This document shows, one piece after another, positions 1-5,548 of a stretch of DNA of 7,608 nucleotides. Under the pieces are notes generated by a model. It was given only the letters and a program-made list of their open reading frames with translations. It had not been told where the DNA came from and did no database searches. Every line of letters starts with the position of its first letter. Within the stretch, counting starts at the first letter, position 1. The stretch is from an uncultured Collinsella sp. (GTDB taxonomy: Bacteria > Actinomycetota > Coriobacteriia > Coriobacteriales > Coriobacteriaceae), in the NCBI GenBank assembly GCA_900552185.1, contig URYT01000089.1, forward strand, positions 1 through 7,608. Direction: 5' to 3'. The translations under genes and the position numbers were made by a program.

Positions 1-38
1 CCGCCGCTGGCGGCACATACGCCCCCACCAATGAAATG

Positions 39-79
39 CCGCTCGCCGGGGCGTCGTAAAACGATTCCCCGGCGAGCGG
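39..79 (-). terminator. Hairpin terminator of the bgl-pts operon
   Basis: A perfect 13-bp GC-rich inverted repeat (39-51 with 67-79) surrounds a 15-nt loop that can itself close through TCGT/ACGA. It starts about 30 bases past the stop codon of the PTS gene. Read on the minus strand, the stem is followed by a modest T-rich stretch (CATTTCATT), so intrinsic termination is likely though the U-tract is imperfect. Bases 1-38 hold no recognisable gene, only a small CCGCC/GGCGG hairpin at 1-13. Confidence 0.75.
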
Positions 80-109
80 CCGATTAATATTGTCTATCTC
101 AAAACGTCG

Positions 110-1480
110 TTACTTTTTGTCAAAACGACCATAGAGCGCAAACGAGAGCGTCGCGGAAATAACCCAAGTCAAAGCGATGCAGGCGACAATCATGATCAGG
201 TTCATGGGATTGCCGCTTGGATCGGCATAAACGGGCAACGAGGTAATGCCAGGCATAACAAAGCCGAAGCACTTAGCGCCCAGAACAACGGTGAGCGCGC
301 CGCCAATGCCATCCGCGATCATCGCAGCGATAAGCGGAGTCCTGTTAGGAACCTGAACGGTGAACAAGGCAGGCTCAGAAATTCCCATAAATGCCGAGAA
401 GGCGCACGTCATCGCAGCGGACTTGAGCTTTTCATCGGTCATGCGCAGGGCCGCACCAAAAGACGCACCGCTTTCGGCGAGGTTATGGCAGAAAGAGATC
501 GGGAGCAGATAGTCATACCCCAGCGTTGCGATATTGGAAATCTGGATGGGGCTCGTTGACTGGTGCATGCCGAAGAGCACGATAAGCGGCATAAAGAAGC
601 CCAGCAGAAAACCGGCAACGGGGCCTAACGTCGAGAATAGCCAAACGATACCGTTGGCAAGACCAAGACCGCACCAGGCACCAATCGGAGCGAGCACAAA
701 CAGGTTGACGGGAATCACGATAGCAAGGGAGAGCGCCGGAACGACAACGAGCTTAAAAAGATCCGGCACGACTTTGTCGATTGCGCGATATACAAAAGAC
801 AAGCCAATGACGCCAAAGATAACCGGGAACACGGAATCGGCGTAGCTAAAAATCGGCACCGCAAAACCGAACAGCGCAAGGGGCGTCTCGCCCGTACCGA
901 CAGCGTTGACAATGGTCGGGTACATCAGCGATCCGGCAACACAAAGCGCAAGCGAACGGTTGACCCGGAACTTATCAGCTGTAGACATTGCCAGCAAAAA
1001 CGGCAAGAAGTAGAACGGGATATCCGAAATCATATTGAATATCGCAAAGTCGCCGGCACCCGTGTCGATTCCAAAAGCCGCGATAGCAGCCAGGATGCCC
1101 TTTACGATGCCTCCCGCCACCAGTGCGGGAATGATAGCGGAGAAGATGCCGGTGATGATATCGAATACGCGAGCCGAACCTTTTTGGAGCTCAGGCTGCT
1201 CGGCGTCGGCGGAGACCTCGCCACCCATCCTGTCACCTAGCATGGGCTCCAATTCGTCATATACCGACCCCACGCTGGCGCCGATGATAACCTGCCACTG
1301 CCCGTCTTTAACCTGCGCGCCCAAGGCGCCGTCAAGCGTCTTAAGGGCCTCCAGATCTGCCTTGCTATCGTCCTTCAGGTTGAATCTGAGCCTTGTAATG
1401 CAGTGCGTTGCCATAACAACGTTATCGGCGCCGCCCACGAGCTCGAGGACACGAGCGGCCAGTTCCTTCTTGTCTGCCAC
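110..1480 (-). CDS. PTS beta-glucoside-type transporter subunit IIBC
   Basis: Membrane permease that imports a beta-glucoside-type sugar and phosphorylates it on entry. The IIB domain comes first: the phosphocysteine sits in CITRLRF, at residue 27 with the start used here. After a linker (about residues 87-103) comes a IIC domain of about ten hydrophobic segments, carrying GMHQST and the GISEP variant of the GITEP motif (about residue 366). The protein stops at GRFDKK, so the C-terminal IIA domain of BglF-type IIBCA proteins is absent and no IIA gene lies nearby. An upstream in-frame GTG at 1489 overlaps the Shine-Dalgarno AGGAG (1493-1489) and cannot be the start. GTG at 1480 lies 8 nt after that site and is chosen, giving 456 residues. 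It follows the phospho-beta-glucosidase gene by 11 bp and is surely co-transcribed. The family call is secure; the sugar (cellobiose, salicin, arbutin or other) cannot be read from sequence. Confidence 0.93.
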   Translation of the reverse strand: MADKKELAARVLELVGGADNVVMATHCITRLRFNLKDDSKADLEALKTLDGALGAQVKDGQWQVIIGASVGSVYDELEPMLGDRMGGEVSADAEQPELQKGSARVFDIITGIFSAIIPALVAGGIVKGILAAIAAFGIDTGAGDFAIFNMISDIPFYFLPFLLAMSTADKFRVNRSLALCVAGSLMYPTIVNAVGTGETPLALFGFAVPIFSYADSVFPVIFGVIGLSFVYRAIDKVVPDLFKLVVVPALSLAIVIPVNLFVLAPIGAWCGLGLANGIVWLFSTLGPVAGFLLGFFMPLIVLFGMHQSTSPIQISNIATLGYDYLLPISFCHNLAESGASFGAALRMTDEKLKSAAMTCAFSAFMGISEPALFTVQVPNRTPLIAAMIADGIGGALTVVLGAKCFGFVMPGITSLPVYADPSGNPMNLIMIVACIALTWVISATLSFALYGRFDKK

Positions 1481-1488
1481 GACAATCA

Positions 1489-1494
1489 CTCCTA
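1489..1494 (-). promoter_or_regulatory. Ribosome binding site fused to a stop codon (translational coupling)
   Basis: On the minus strand TAGGAG contains both the TAG stop of the phospho-beta-glucosidase gene (1494-1492) and the AGGAG ribosome binding site of the PTS gene. The spacing to GTG 1480-1478 is 8 nt. This decides the PTS start and implies that ribosomes ending the first gene help load the second. Confidence 0.7.
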
Positions 1495-2970
1495 CCCAAG
1501 ATCCTCGCCATTAGTGGCGATACATTTCTGATACCAATAGAAAGAGTCTTTACGCGAGCGCTCCGCAGTGCCGTTGCCGCAATTATCCAGATCGACATAG
1601 ATAAGCCCGTAGCGCTTGTCCATCGTAAGAGGACCGCAGGCAACAAGGTCAATGAATCCCCAGATCATGTATCCGCGCACGTCAACGCCATCGATCACTG
1701 CTTCCTTAAGGCACTTTATGTGCTGGCGCAAATAATCGATTCGATACTCGTCGTGGATGCTGCCATCCTCCTCGACTACATCAGATGTACCGAGGCCGTT
1801 CTCGGCGATATACAGGGGCAGCCCATAGCGGTCATACATCTGGTTAAGGGTAACCCTCAGGCCAATGGGATCGAGCTGCCAGCCCCACTCACTCGTCTCG
1901 AGATAAGGGTTCTTGTTTGCCATGACCAGATTTCCCGCAGTCTTCTCCCATCCCTGATCGCAGGTGGATACCTGGGAAAAGTAGTACGAGAAGGCCAGGA
2001 AGTCGACCGTGTTGCGAGCGATGAGCTCTTCATCGCCCGGCTCCATTTGAATCTCGATATCGCACGCGTCGAAATAGCGATTCATATAAGCGGGGTATTT
2101 TCCACGAGCCATCACGTCCGTATAGAACCAGTTGGAATACTGGTCGTCGTGAATAGCCTGCATGTTATCTTCGGGACGGCAGGTGGCGGGATACGTACAG
2201 AATCGAGCGATCATGCCGCCAACGGGAGTATCGGGCGAAAGACGATGGACAATCTCGACGGCACGCGCATTGGCAACGAACTCGTGGTGCAGGCACTGGA
2301 AGATGGCTCGATCGAAGTTCTCCCCCTCTTCGTCTTTGACCAGACAGACCCCGTCCCAAGGCGAAAAACGCGCTGCATTGAACTCGTTAAAAGGCAGCCA
2401 GAAATCGACCAGATCGCCCAATTCCGTAACGATTGTCTCGACATAGCGGGCGAAGAAATCAATCGTCTTGCGATTCTTCCATCCCCCATATGTGGTGACA
2501 AGATTTACCGGGATGTCATAGTGGAGCATGGTGACGAAGGTTTTAATGCCGTGCTTTTTGCACTCACCCAGCATGCTTCGATACCACTCGATGCCTTCGC
2601 GGTTAGGCTCAAGATCATCTCCGTTAGGATAGATTCGGCTCCAGCAAATAGAGGTGCGGAACAGCTTGAGGCCCATCTCCGCAAAAAGCGCGATGTCCTC
2701 ACGGTAGTGATGATAGAAGTCGTTACCGCGCCTAAACGGGTAGAACTCAACACCATCATCTGCGAGAGCGTTCATTAGTTCGTCATGGCAGAAGGGGTTG
2801 TTTTGATGCTTGTCCTCAATCTGGTCATGAGTCCAGGTACCATCCAGCCATCGACAATCCTGCGTCGACTTTCCCTTTCCGCCCTCATTCCAGGCACCAT
2901 CGGCCTGCGAGCACGATATGGCTCCGCCCCATAAAAAGTCGGAGTCAAACCCATGTTTTAACTTACTCAT
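1492..2970 (-). CDS. 6-phospho-beta-glucosidase, glycoside hydrolase family 1
   Basis: Cytoplasmic enzyme expected to hydrolyse the 6-phospho-beta-glucoside delivered by the PTS permease into glucose 6-phosphate and an aglycone or glucose. The 492-residue length is normal for GH1. An N-terminal FLWGGAISCSQADG carries the sugar-binding Gln22, and MLHYDIP holds the conserved His150. The acid/base is Glu196 in PFNEFN and the nucleophile is Glu390 in YIAENG. The C-terminal phosphate-site motif reads GPLTMDKRYG: Lys452 and Tyr454 are kept, but the Ser usual six residues before the Lys is Gly446. ATG at 2970 is chosen because AGGAGG lies 4 nt upstream. The open frame runs on to 3042, but that extension would start about where transcription begins and has no ribosome site. 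It is the first gene of the operon, divergent from the AraC-type regulator. The preference for 6-phospho-glucoside over 6-phospho-galactoside is inferred from the PTS partner. Confidence 0.92.
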   Translation of the reverse strand: MSKLKHGFDSDFLWGGAISCSQADGAWNEGGKGKSTQDCRWLDGTWTHDQIEDKHQNNPFCHDELMNALADDGVEFYPFRRGNDFYHHYREDIALFAEMGLKLFRTSICWSRIYPNGDDLEPNREGIEWYRSMLGECKKHGIKTFVTMLHYDIPVNLVTTYGGWKNRKTIDFFARYVETIVTELGDLVDFWLPFNEFNAARFSPWDGVCLVKDEEGENFDRAIFQCLHHEFVANARAVEIVHRLSPDTPVGGMIARFCTYPATCRPEDNMQAIHDDQYSNWFYTDVMARGKYPAYMNRYFDACDIEIQMEPGDEELIARNTVDFLAFSYYFSQVSTCDQGWEKTAGNLVMANKNPYLETSEWGWQLDPIGLRVTLNQMYDRYGLPLYIAENGLGTSDVVEEDGSIHDEYRIDYLRQHIKCLKEAVIDGVDVRGYMIWGFIDLVACGPLTMDKRYGLIYVDLDNCGNGTAERSRKDSFYWYQKCIATNGEDLG

Positions 2971-3054
2971 TTGCCCTCCTTGATCGGATGCTCCAGCGGA
3001 TAACCCAATACTAGGAAGAACAAGATGCATAAGATATCGCACAGAAAGCGTGGG

Positions 3055-3063
3055 TTTATAACA
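3055..3063 (-). promoter_or_regulatory. Extended -10 promoter of the bgl-pts operon
   Basis: On the minus strand TGTTATAAA forms an extended -10 (TGn then TATAAA, 3060-3055), which predicts transcription start near 3048 and a leader of about 78 nt. At the right distance the -35 position (3083-3078) reads CGGTAT, far from TTGACA. That is typical of a promoter that depends on an activator. No BglG/LicT-type antiterminator hairpin was seen in the leader. Confidence 0.5.
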
Positions 3064-3073
3064 TTTTTTTAGC

Positions 3074-3079
3074 TATAAT
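3074..3079 (+). promoter_or_regulatory. -10 box of the AraC-family regulator gene
   Basis: A perfect TATAAT lies 45 bases before the regulator's ATG, predicting transcription start near 3086. The -35 at 17-bp spacing (3051-3056, TGGGTT) is poor. The box lies beside the divergent extended -10, so the two promoters overlap and could compete for polymerase. Confidence 0.6.
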
Positions 3080-3106
3080 ACCGTTTAAGGCATCGATTCT
3101 ACCGTT
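3079..3106 (-). promoter_or_regulatory. Putative AraC-type operator: two direct half-sites 21 bp apart
   Basis: Read on the minus strand, AACGGTA occurs at 3106-3100 and again at 3085-3079. The two copies have a period of exactly 21 bp and similarity extends downstream (AACGGTAnnATnGnT, 11 of 15 positions). Relative to the predicted bgl-pts start at 3048 they lie around -55 and -34, where class II activators such as AraC (I1/I2) and XylS bind. The promoter-proximal site also touches the -10 and start region of the regulator gene, so occupancy should repress that gene. The repeat is seen directly; its role is inferred. Confidence 0.5.
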
Positions 3107-3123
3107 CACCCCTGGAGCACCCC

Positions 3124-4116
3124 ATGGATTCGAATCTCAAACAGCTGCTCTATACGCATACCGAGACCGAAGAGTGGCATCGCACACATCCGGGAGAGCT
3201 CAGCCCGCGATATAACAGGGTGGAAACCACAACCATTAACGGCGAAGAGGTCTATCTGTTTGATTGGAAAGAAACTCTCGACGAAAACCCCGTGGGTCTT
3301 ATCAAGGAGTCGCGCTTTACCGATATTCCTCCTCATATCAATCGGGATATGGAGCTTAACTACGTGTACGACGGCGTCTGCACGTTTATCGTCAACGGAC
3401 GGCGACTACTCCTTAAAAAGGGCGACGTGCTCATTTGCAACACCGGCGTAGTCAGAAGCGTTCCATACGTTAAGGGCGAGCATGATATCGTCATTTCGAT
3501 CGTCTTCAAAAAAGAAATGTTCGATTCGTTGTTCCTGAGCCAGCTACCCGGCGCGTCACCATTAACGAATCTTCTATTTGATTTTGTGTCCAAAAACCGC
3601 GAGGCCCGAAAATATCTCATTCTTCCAGAGGAATACGCCCGACATGCGCGACGCCTCATCGAGATGCTCTTTATCGAATATCACTTTAAAGATGCCTATT
3701 CCAATGAACTCATGAGGCACCTCGCCGTCAGCCTATTCCTTGTTCTCATTCGAGGACTGTACCGACGCTCCGCAACTGATAACCAGGCGATCATGTCGGA
3801 CGAACGCATCGTGTCGATTCTGAATCATATTGAGCGAAGCTACGGCGACTGCACACTCGAAAGCATTGCGAGCGATACGGGTTATAGCACCAGCTATCTC
3901 AGCAGCTTGATCAAGCAAAAAACCGGCAAAACGTTTTCGCAAATCAAGCTCAACCAGCAGCTCACAGAGGCGGCATATCTTCTCAATAACACCGAGCGCA
4001 GCGTGCAGTATGTAGCCCGAAAAGTCGGCATCTCCAACATGTCATTCTTTTACTCAAAATTTAAAGAAGCATTCGGCGAAACGCCAGGTGTGTTCAGGAC
4101 GCATCGGTCTAATTAA
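3124..4116 (+). CDS. AraC-family transcriptional regulator of the beta-glucoside operon
   Basis: A 330-residue one-component DNA-binding regulator. The N-terminal half (about residues 60-150) is a cupin-like sensor: PPHINRDMELNYVYDG followed by the glycine turn KKGDVLICN resembles the AraC_binding fold. A helical linker (about 160-215) follows. The C-terminal AraC/XylS domain carries both helix-turn-helix units, TLESIASDTGYSTSYLSSL (244-262) and SVQYVARKVGISNMSFFYSK (293-312), ending in the family hallmark FGETP. The ATG at 3124 is preceded by GGAG with 6-nt spacing. It is transcribed away from bgl-pts, across a gap holding a 21-bp-phased direct repeat, so it most likely activates those genes in response to a sugar or phosphosugar and limits its own expression. 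Beta-glucoside operons in Firmicutes and enterics often use BglG-type antiterminators instead. Codon GC is visibly lower than in the genes to the right. The ligand is unknown. Confidence 0.9.
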   Translation: MDSNLKQLLYTHTETEEWHRTHPGELSPRYNRVETTTINGEEVYLFDWKETLDENPVGLIKESRFTDIPPHINRDMELNYVYDGVCTFIVNGRRLLLKKGDVLICNTGVVRSVPYVKGEHDIVISIVFKKEMFDSLFLSQLPGASPLTNLLFDFVSKNREARKYLILPEEYARHARRLIEMLFIEYHFKDAYSNELMRHLAVSLFLVLIRGLYRRSATDNQAIMSDERIVSILNHIERSYGDCTLESIASDTGYSTSYLSSLIKQKTGKTFSQIKLNQQLTEAAYLLNNTERSVQYVARKVGISNMSFFYSKFKEAFGETPGVFRTHRSN

Positions 4117-4138
4117 AGGCGTTATTACTCAGACCGAT
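4103..4138. terminator. Possible bidirectional terminator between convergent genes
   Basis: ATCGGTCT (4103-4110) and AGACCGAT (4131-4138) form a perfect 8-bp inverted repeat around a 20-nt AT-rich loop that holds both stop codons (TAA 4114-4116 on plus; TAA 4127-4125 on minus). Each arm lies inside the last codons of one gene. There is no clear U-tract on either side, so it may work only weakly or not as an intrinsic terminator. Confidence 0.35.
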
Positions 4139-5039
4139 CAGCTTCGCGCGACACGGGAATGCACAATCGAAGCAGCGAGCGCATCGCCTCTACCAACACA
4201 AAGCCGGCGATGCCAACCGTGACCACAAGGTCGAGCGGTGTGCTCACAAACCACAGCAGCCCCATGAGATACGACCCGGCATTAAAGGCAAAGTGCAGCA
4301 GGATCGTGTAGCGGAGCTTTCCGGTCGTCACGAACACCCAACCAAAAATGAGGCCGGCAGCGCCCGCGTAGCAGCCCTGCACCCAGTTCATGTGCATAAA
4401 GCCGAAGACCGCCGCCTGCAGCACGATTGCCGCGGCGACTCCCCAGGTACTCGGGGCCGCCCAGGGCACTATGGCGCCGTCCTGCGCGTTCGCGCGGCGC
4501 CGGCGCTTCCAGAGCGAACGGCACTGTGGATTAAACGCACGCAGCGAAAACTCAAAGATGATGCCGCGCACCAGGAGCTCTTCGCAAAACGGAGCGCCGA
4601 GCACTGTGGTCAAGACCGCAAGAAGGCTGGTATCGCCCATGCCCGTCTCCTCGACGAGATCGCTATAGTCTGCCGCGACCTCGGGCAGCAGCGACAGCAC
4701 GCCGTCGCATAGGTAGCTAATGACCACCTGCATGGATAGGCCGATCACGACAACGCAGGCAATGCGCTTCCATGCCGCGCTTGCTCCCCCACCGAGCGGG
4801 CGCTCGCCTTGCCGGCGCGCCATGAAGGAGCGGGGCCACAGATAACGCCACCACAGCAGCGCCATCAAAAATGACGCCGTCTGAGCGGCAGCCTGGAACC
4901 ATTGGATATCGAGATTGTCGATCGGGAAACCCGTCAGCGCCGACACGGCATCGAGAGCTGAAAACAGAACCACGCTCAGGGCTATATCGGCAGCAACAGC
5001 ACCAAAACAGGCAAGCGCCCAAATCATCGCATTGAGCAT
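4125..5039 (-). CDS. CPBP-family intramembrane metalloprotease (CAAX/Abi type)
   Basis: Integral membrane protein of 304 residues with several hydrophobic segments. It carries all three active-site motifs of the CPBP (Rce1/Abi) family: EELLVR at 153-158, FGFMH at 212-216 and HFAFN at 249-253. The two glutamates and two histidines are the expected metal and water ligands, so it should be catalytically competent. A basic cytosolic loop (WKRRRRA, about 177-183) lies between motifs one and two. ATG at 5039 is chosen because AGGAGG lies 5 nt upstream; the frame extends to 5099 but that part has no ribosome site. Bacterial members act in bacteriocin immunity, peptide maturation or sensor cleavage, but no bacteriocin or obvious substrate gene is beside it and the real target cannot be told. 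It converges on the regulator gene with an 8-bp gap and lies 83 bp downstream of the antitoxin gene, perhaps sharing its transcript. Confidence 0.88.
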   Translation of the reverse strand: MLNAMIWALACFGAVAADIALSVVLFSALDAVSALTGFPIDNLDIQWFQAAAQTASFLMALLWWRYLWPRSFMARRQGERPLGGGASAAWKRIACVVVIGLSMQVVISYLCDGVLSLLPEVAADYSDLVEETGMGDTSLLAVLTTVLGAPFCEELLVRGIIFEFSLRAFNPQCRSLWKRRRRANAQDGAIVPWAAPSTWGVAAAIVLQAAVFGFMHMNWVQGCYAGAAGLIFGWVFVTTGKLRYTILLHFAFNAGSYLMGLLWFVSTPLDLVVTVGIAGFVLVEAMRSLLRLCIPVSREADRSE

Positions 5040-5091
5040 GCCAACCTCCTCAAAACCGTTCCCTAGTTCTACCACAACTCGGCAGAGAGCT

Positions 5092-5124
5092 GATCCCATG
5101 GGGACGGAGGAAAACGGATCACTT
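5092..5124 (+). repeat. 33-bp direct repeat, copy 1
   Basis: Matches 5499-5531 at 29 of 33 positions, with an invariant core GGGGACGGAGGAAAA followed by YGGATCA. It sits directly past the stop codon of the antitoxin gene, overlapping its last two bases, and before the protease gene. The left edge contains the palindrome CCCATGGG. Confidence 0.7.
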
Positions 5125-5323
5125 ATTGATGAGAATCAGGCGCAGTGCCAAAGGCCCCGTTGGGCGAGATGTCGAACGGAAAGGTGCCGCAGCGATTGAA
5201 GGCGGCGATGAACATGCGGATGGCGTTGGACGGCGTGGTACCTACGAGTTGGGTTGCCGCCGCGAAGGCCGCCTTTTCCTCGGGCAAGACCTTCGCGACA
5301 ACCGGGGTCATGTGTTCTGCCAT
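5123..5323 (-). CDS. RelB/DinJ-family antitoxin-like protein, no adjacent toxin
   Basis: A 66-residue protein of ribbon-helix-helix type. A short strand (PVVAKVLP, 7-14) is followed by helix A (PEEKAAFAAATQLVG) and helix B after a TTPSNAIRMFIAAFNRCG turn-helix, then the FPFDI segment typical of RelB/DinJ antitoxins. Such proteins bind DNA as dimers through the strand and use a C-terminal tail to neutralise a RelE/YafQ-type endoribonuclease. Here the tail after FPFDI is only about 15 residues and no toxin gene follows: 83 non-coding bases lead to the protease gene. It is either an orphan antitoxin, a solitary repressor, or paired with a distant toxin. ATG 5323 has AAGGA at 6-nt spacing; an in-frame open stretch to 5398 has no better start. 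Both flanks carry a copy of the same direct repeat, and its upstream region holds operator-like repeats. Confidence 0.75.
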   Translation of the reverse strand: MAEHMTPVVAKVLPEEKAAFAAATQLVGTTPSNAIRMFIAAFNRCGTFPFDISPNGAFGTAPDSHQ

Positions 5324-5357
5324 GGCGCTTCCTTTTTGAAACGACGGTGGTGCGGAT

Positions 5358-5416
5358 GGATGCGGGCCACGCGGCTGGGCGACGGGCTGTGAAGGCAACC
5401 CGATTGGCCCGCATCC
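5358..5416. repeat. Perfect 12-bp inverted repeat in the antitoxin leader
   Basis: GGATGCGGGCCA (5358-5369) and TGGCCCGCATCC (5405-5416) are exact reverse complements separated by 35 bases. Transcribed from upstream of the antitoxin gene, it would make a very stable hairpin ending about 34 bases before the ATG. There is no T-run after it on the minus strand, so it is not an obvious terminator for the importer gene. On the plus strand it is followed by a moderately T-rich GGAGTTTGTTTCTG. Confidence 0.65.
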
Positions 5417-5437
5417 GGAGTTTGTTTCTGCGGCGTT

Positions 5438-5492
5438 GGTATTACTTGGTATTACTTGGTATTCTTAAGTATTACCCCGTAGATAGAATACC
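5438..5492. promoter_or_regulatory. 10-bp-phased GTATTAC array with inverted arm: putative antitoxin operator
   Basis: Four head-to-tail 10-bp units (GGTATTACTT twice exactly, then GGTATTCTTA and AGTATTACCC) fill 5438-5477. A reverse-oriented AGAATACC at 5485-5492 makes a perfect 8-bp inverted repeat with GGTATTCT at 5458-5465. GTATTAC is itself symmetric around its central base. On the minus strand the reverse arm doubles as an extended -10 (TGG then TATTCT, 5493-5485), which would start transcription near 5478 right at the array. Short phased repeats overlapping the start site are typical operators of ribbon-helix-helix antitoxins; binding by this antitoxin is inferred. Confidence 0.5.
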
Positions 5493-5498
5493 ACACCA

Positions 5499-5531
5499 GA
5501 CCCCGTGGGGACGGAGGAAAATGGATCATTT
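5499..5531 (+). repeat. 33-bp direct repeat, copy 2
   Basis: Second copy of the element at 5092-5124, same orientation, 407 bp away, with four substitutions (5501, 5505, 5522, 5529). It lies 17 bases beyond the stop codon of the fused importer gene. Together the two copies bracket the antitoxin gene and its control region. Confidence 0.7.
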
Positions 5532-5548
5532 TGTTGCTGAGTTAGTTT

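Noticed and set aside
1720..2778. Long plus-strand open frame opposite the phospho-beta-glucosidase
   Set aside because: It is a shadow of a gene with clear GH1 catalytic motifs; it has no recognisable motif or ribosome site of its own.
2971..3042. N-terminal extension of the phospho-beta-glucosidase to 3042
   Set aside because: It would begin within a few bases of the predicted transcription start, has no ribosome site, and lies before the normal GH1 N-terminus; ATG 2970 has AGGAGG.
2971..3048. BglG/LicT-type antiterminator RNA in the operon leader
   Set aside because: No conserved RAT-like hairpin or terminator with a T-run was found in the leader.
3043..3056. Possible catabolite-response (cre) site over the bgl-pts start
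   Set aside because: Only the AAAGCG core agrees with the consensus; the other half does not pair, and CcpA-type control is unproven in this group.
5040..5091. Separate promoter for the protease gene
   Set aside because: Only a weak TGGTAGAAC extended -10 resemblance with no -35; co-transcription with the antitoxin is at least as likely.
5092..5531. Insertion sequence or transposon
   Set aside because: No transposase gene or terminal inverted repeats of IS type; only direct repeats flank the segment.
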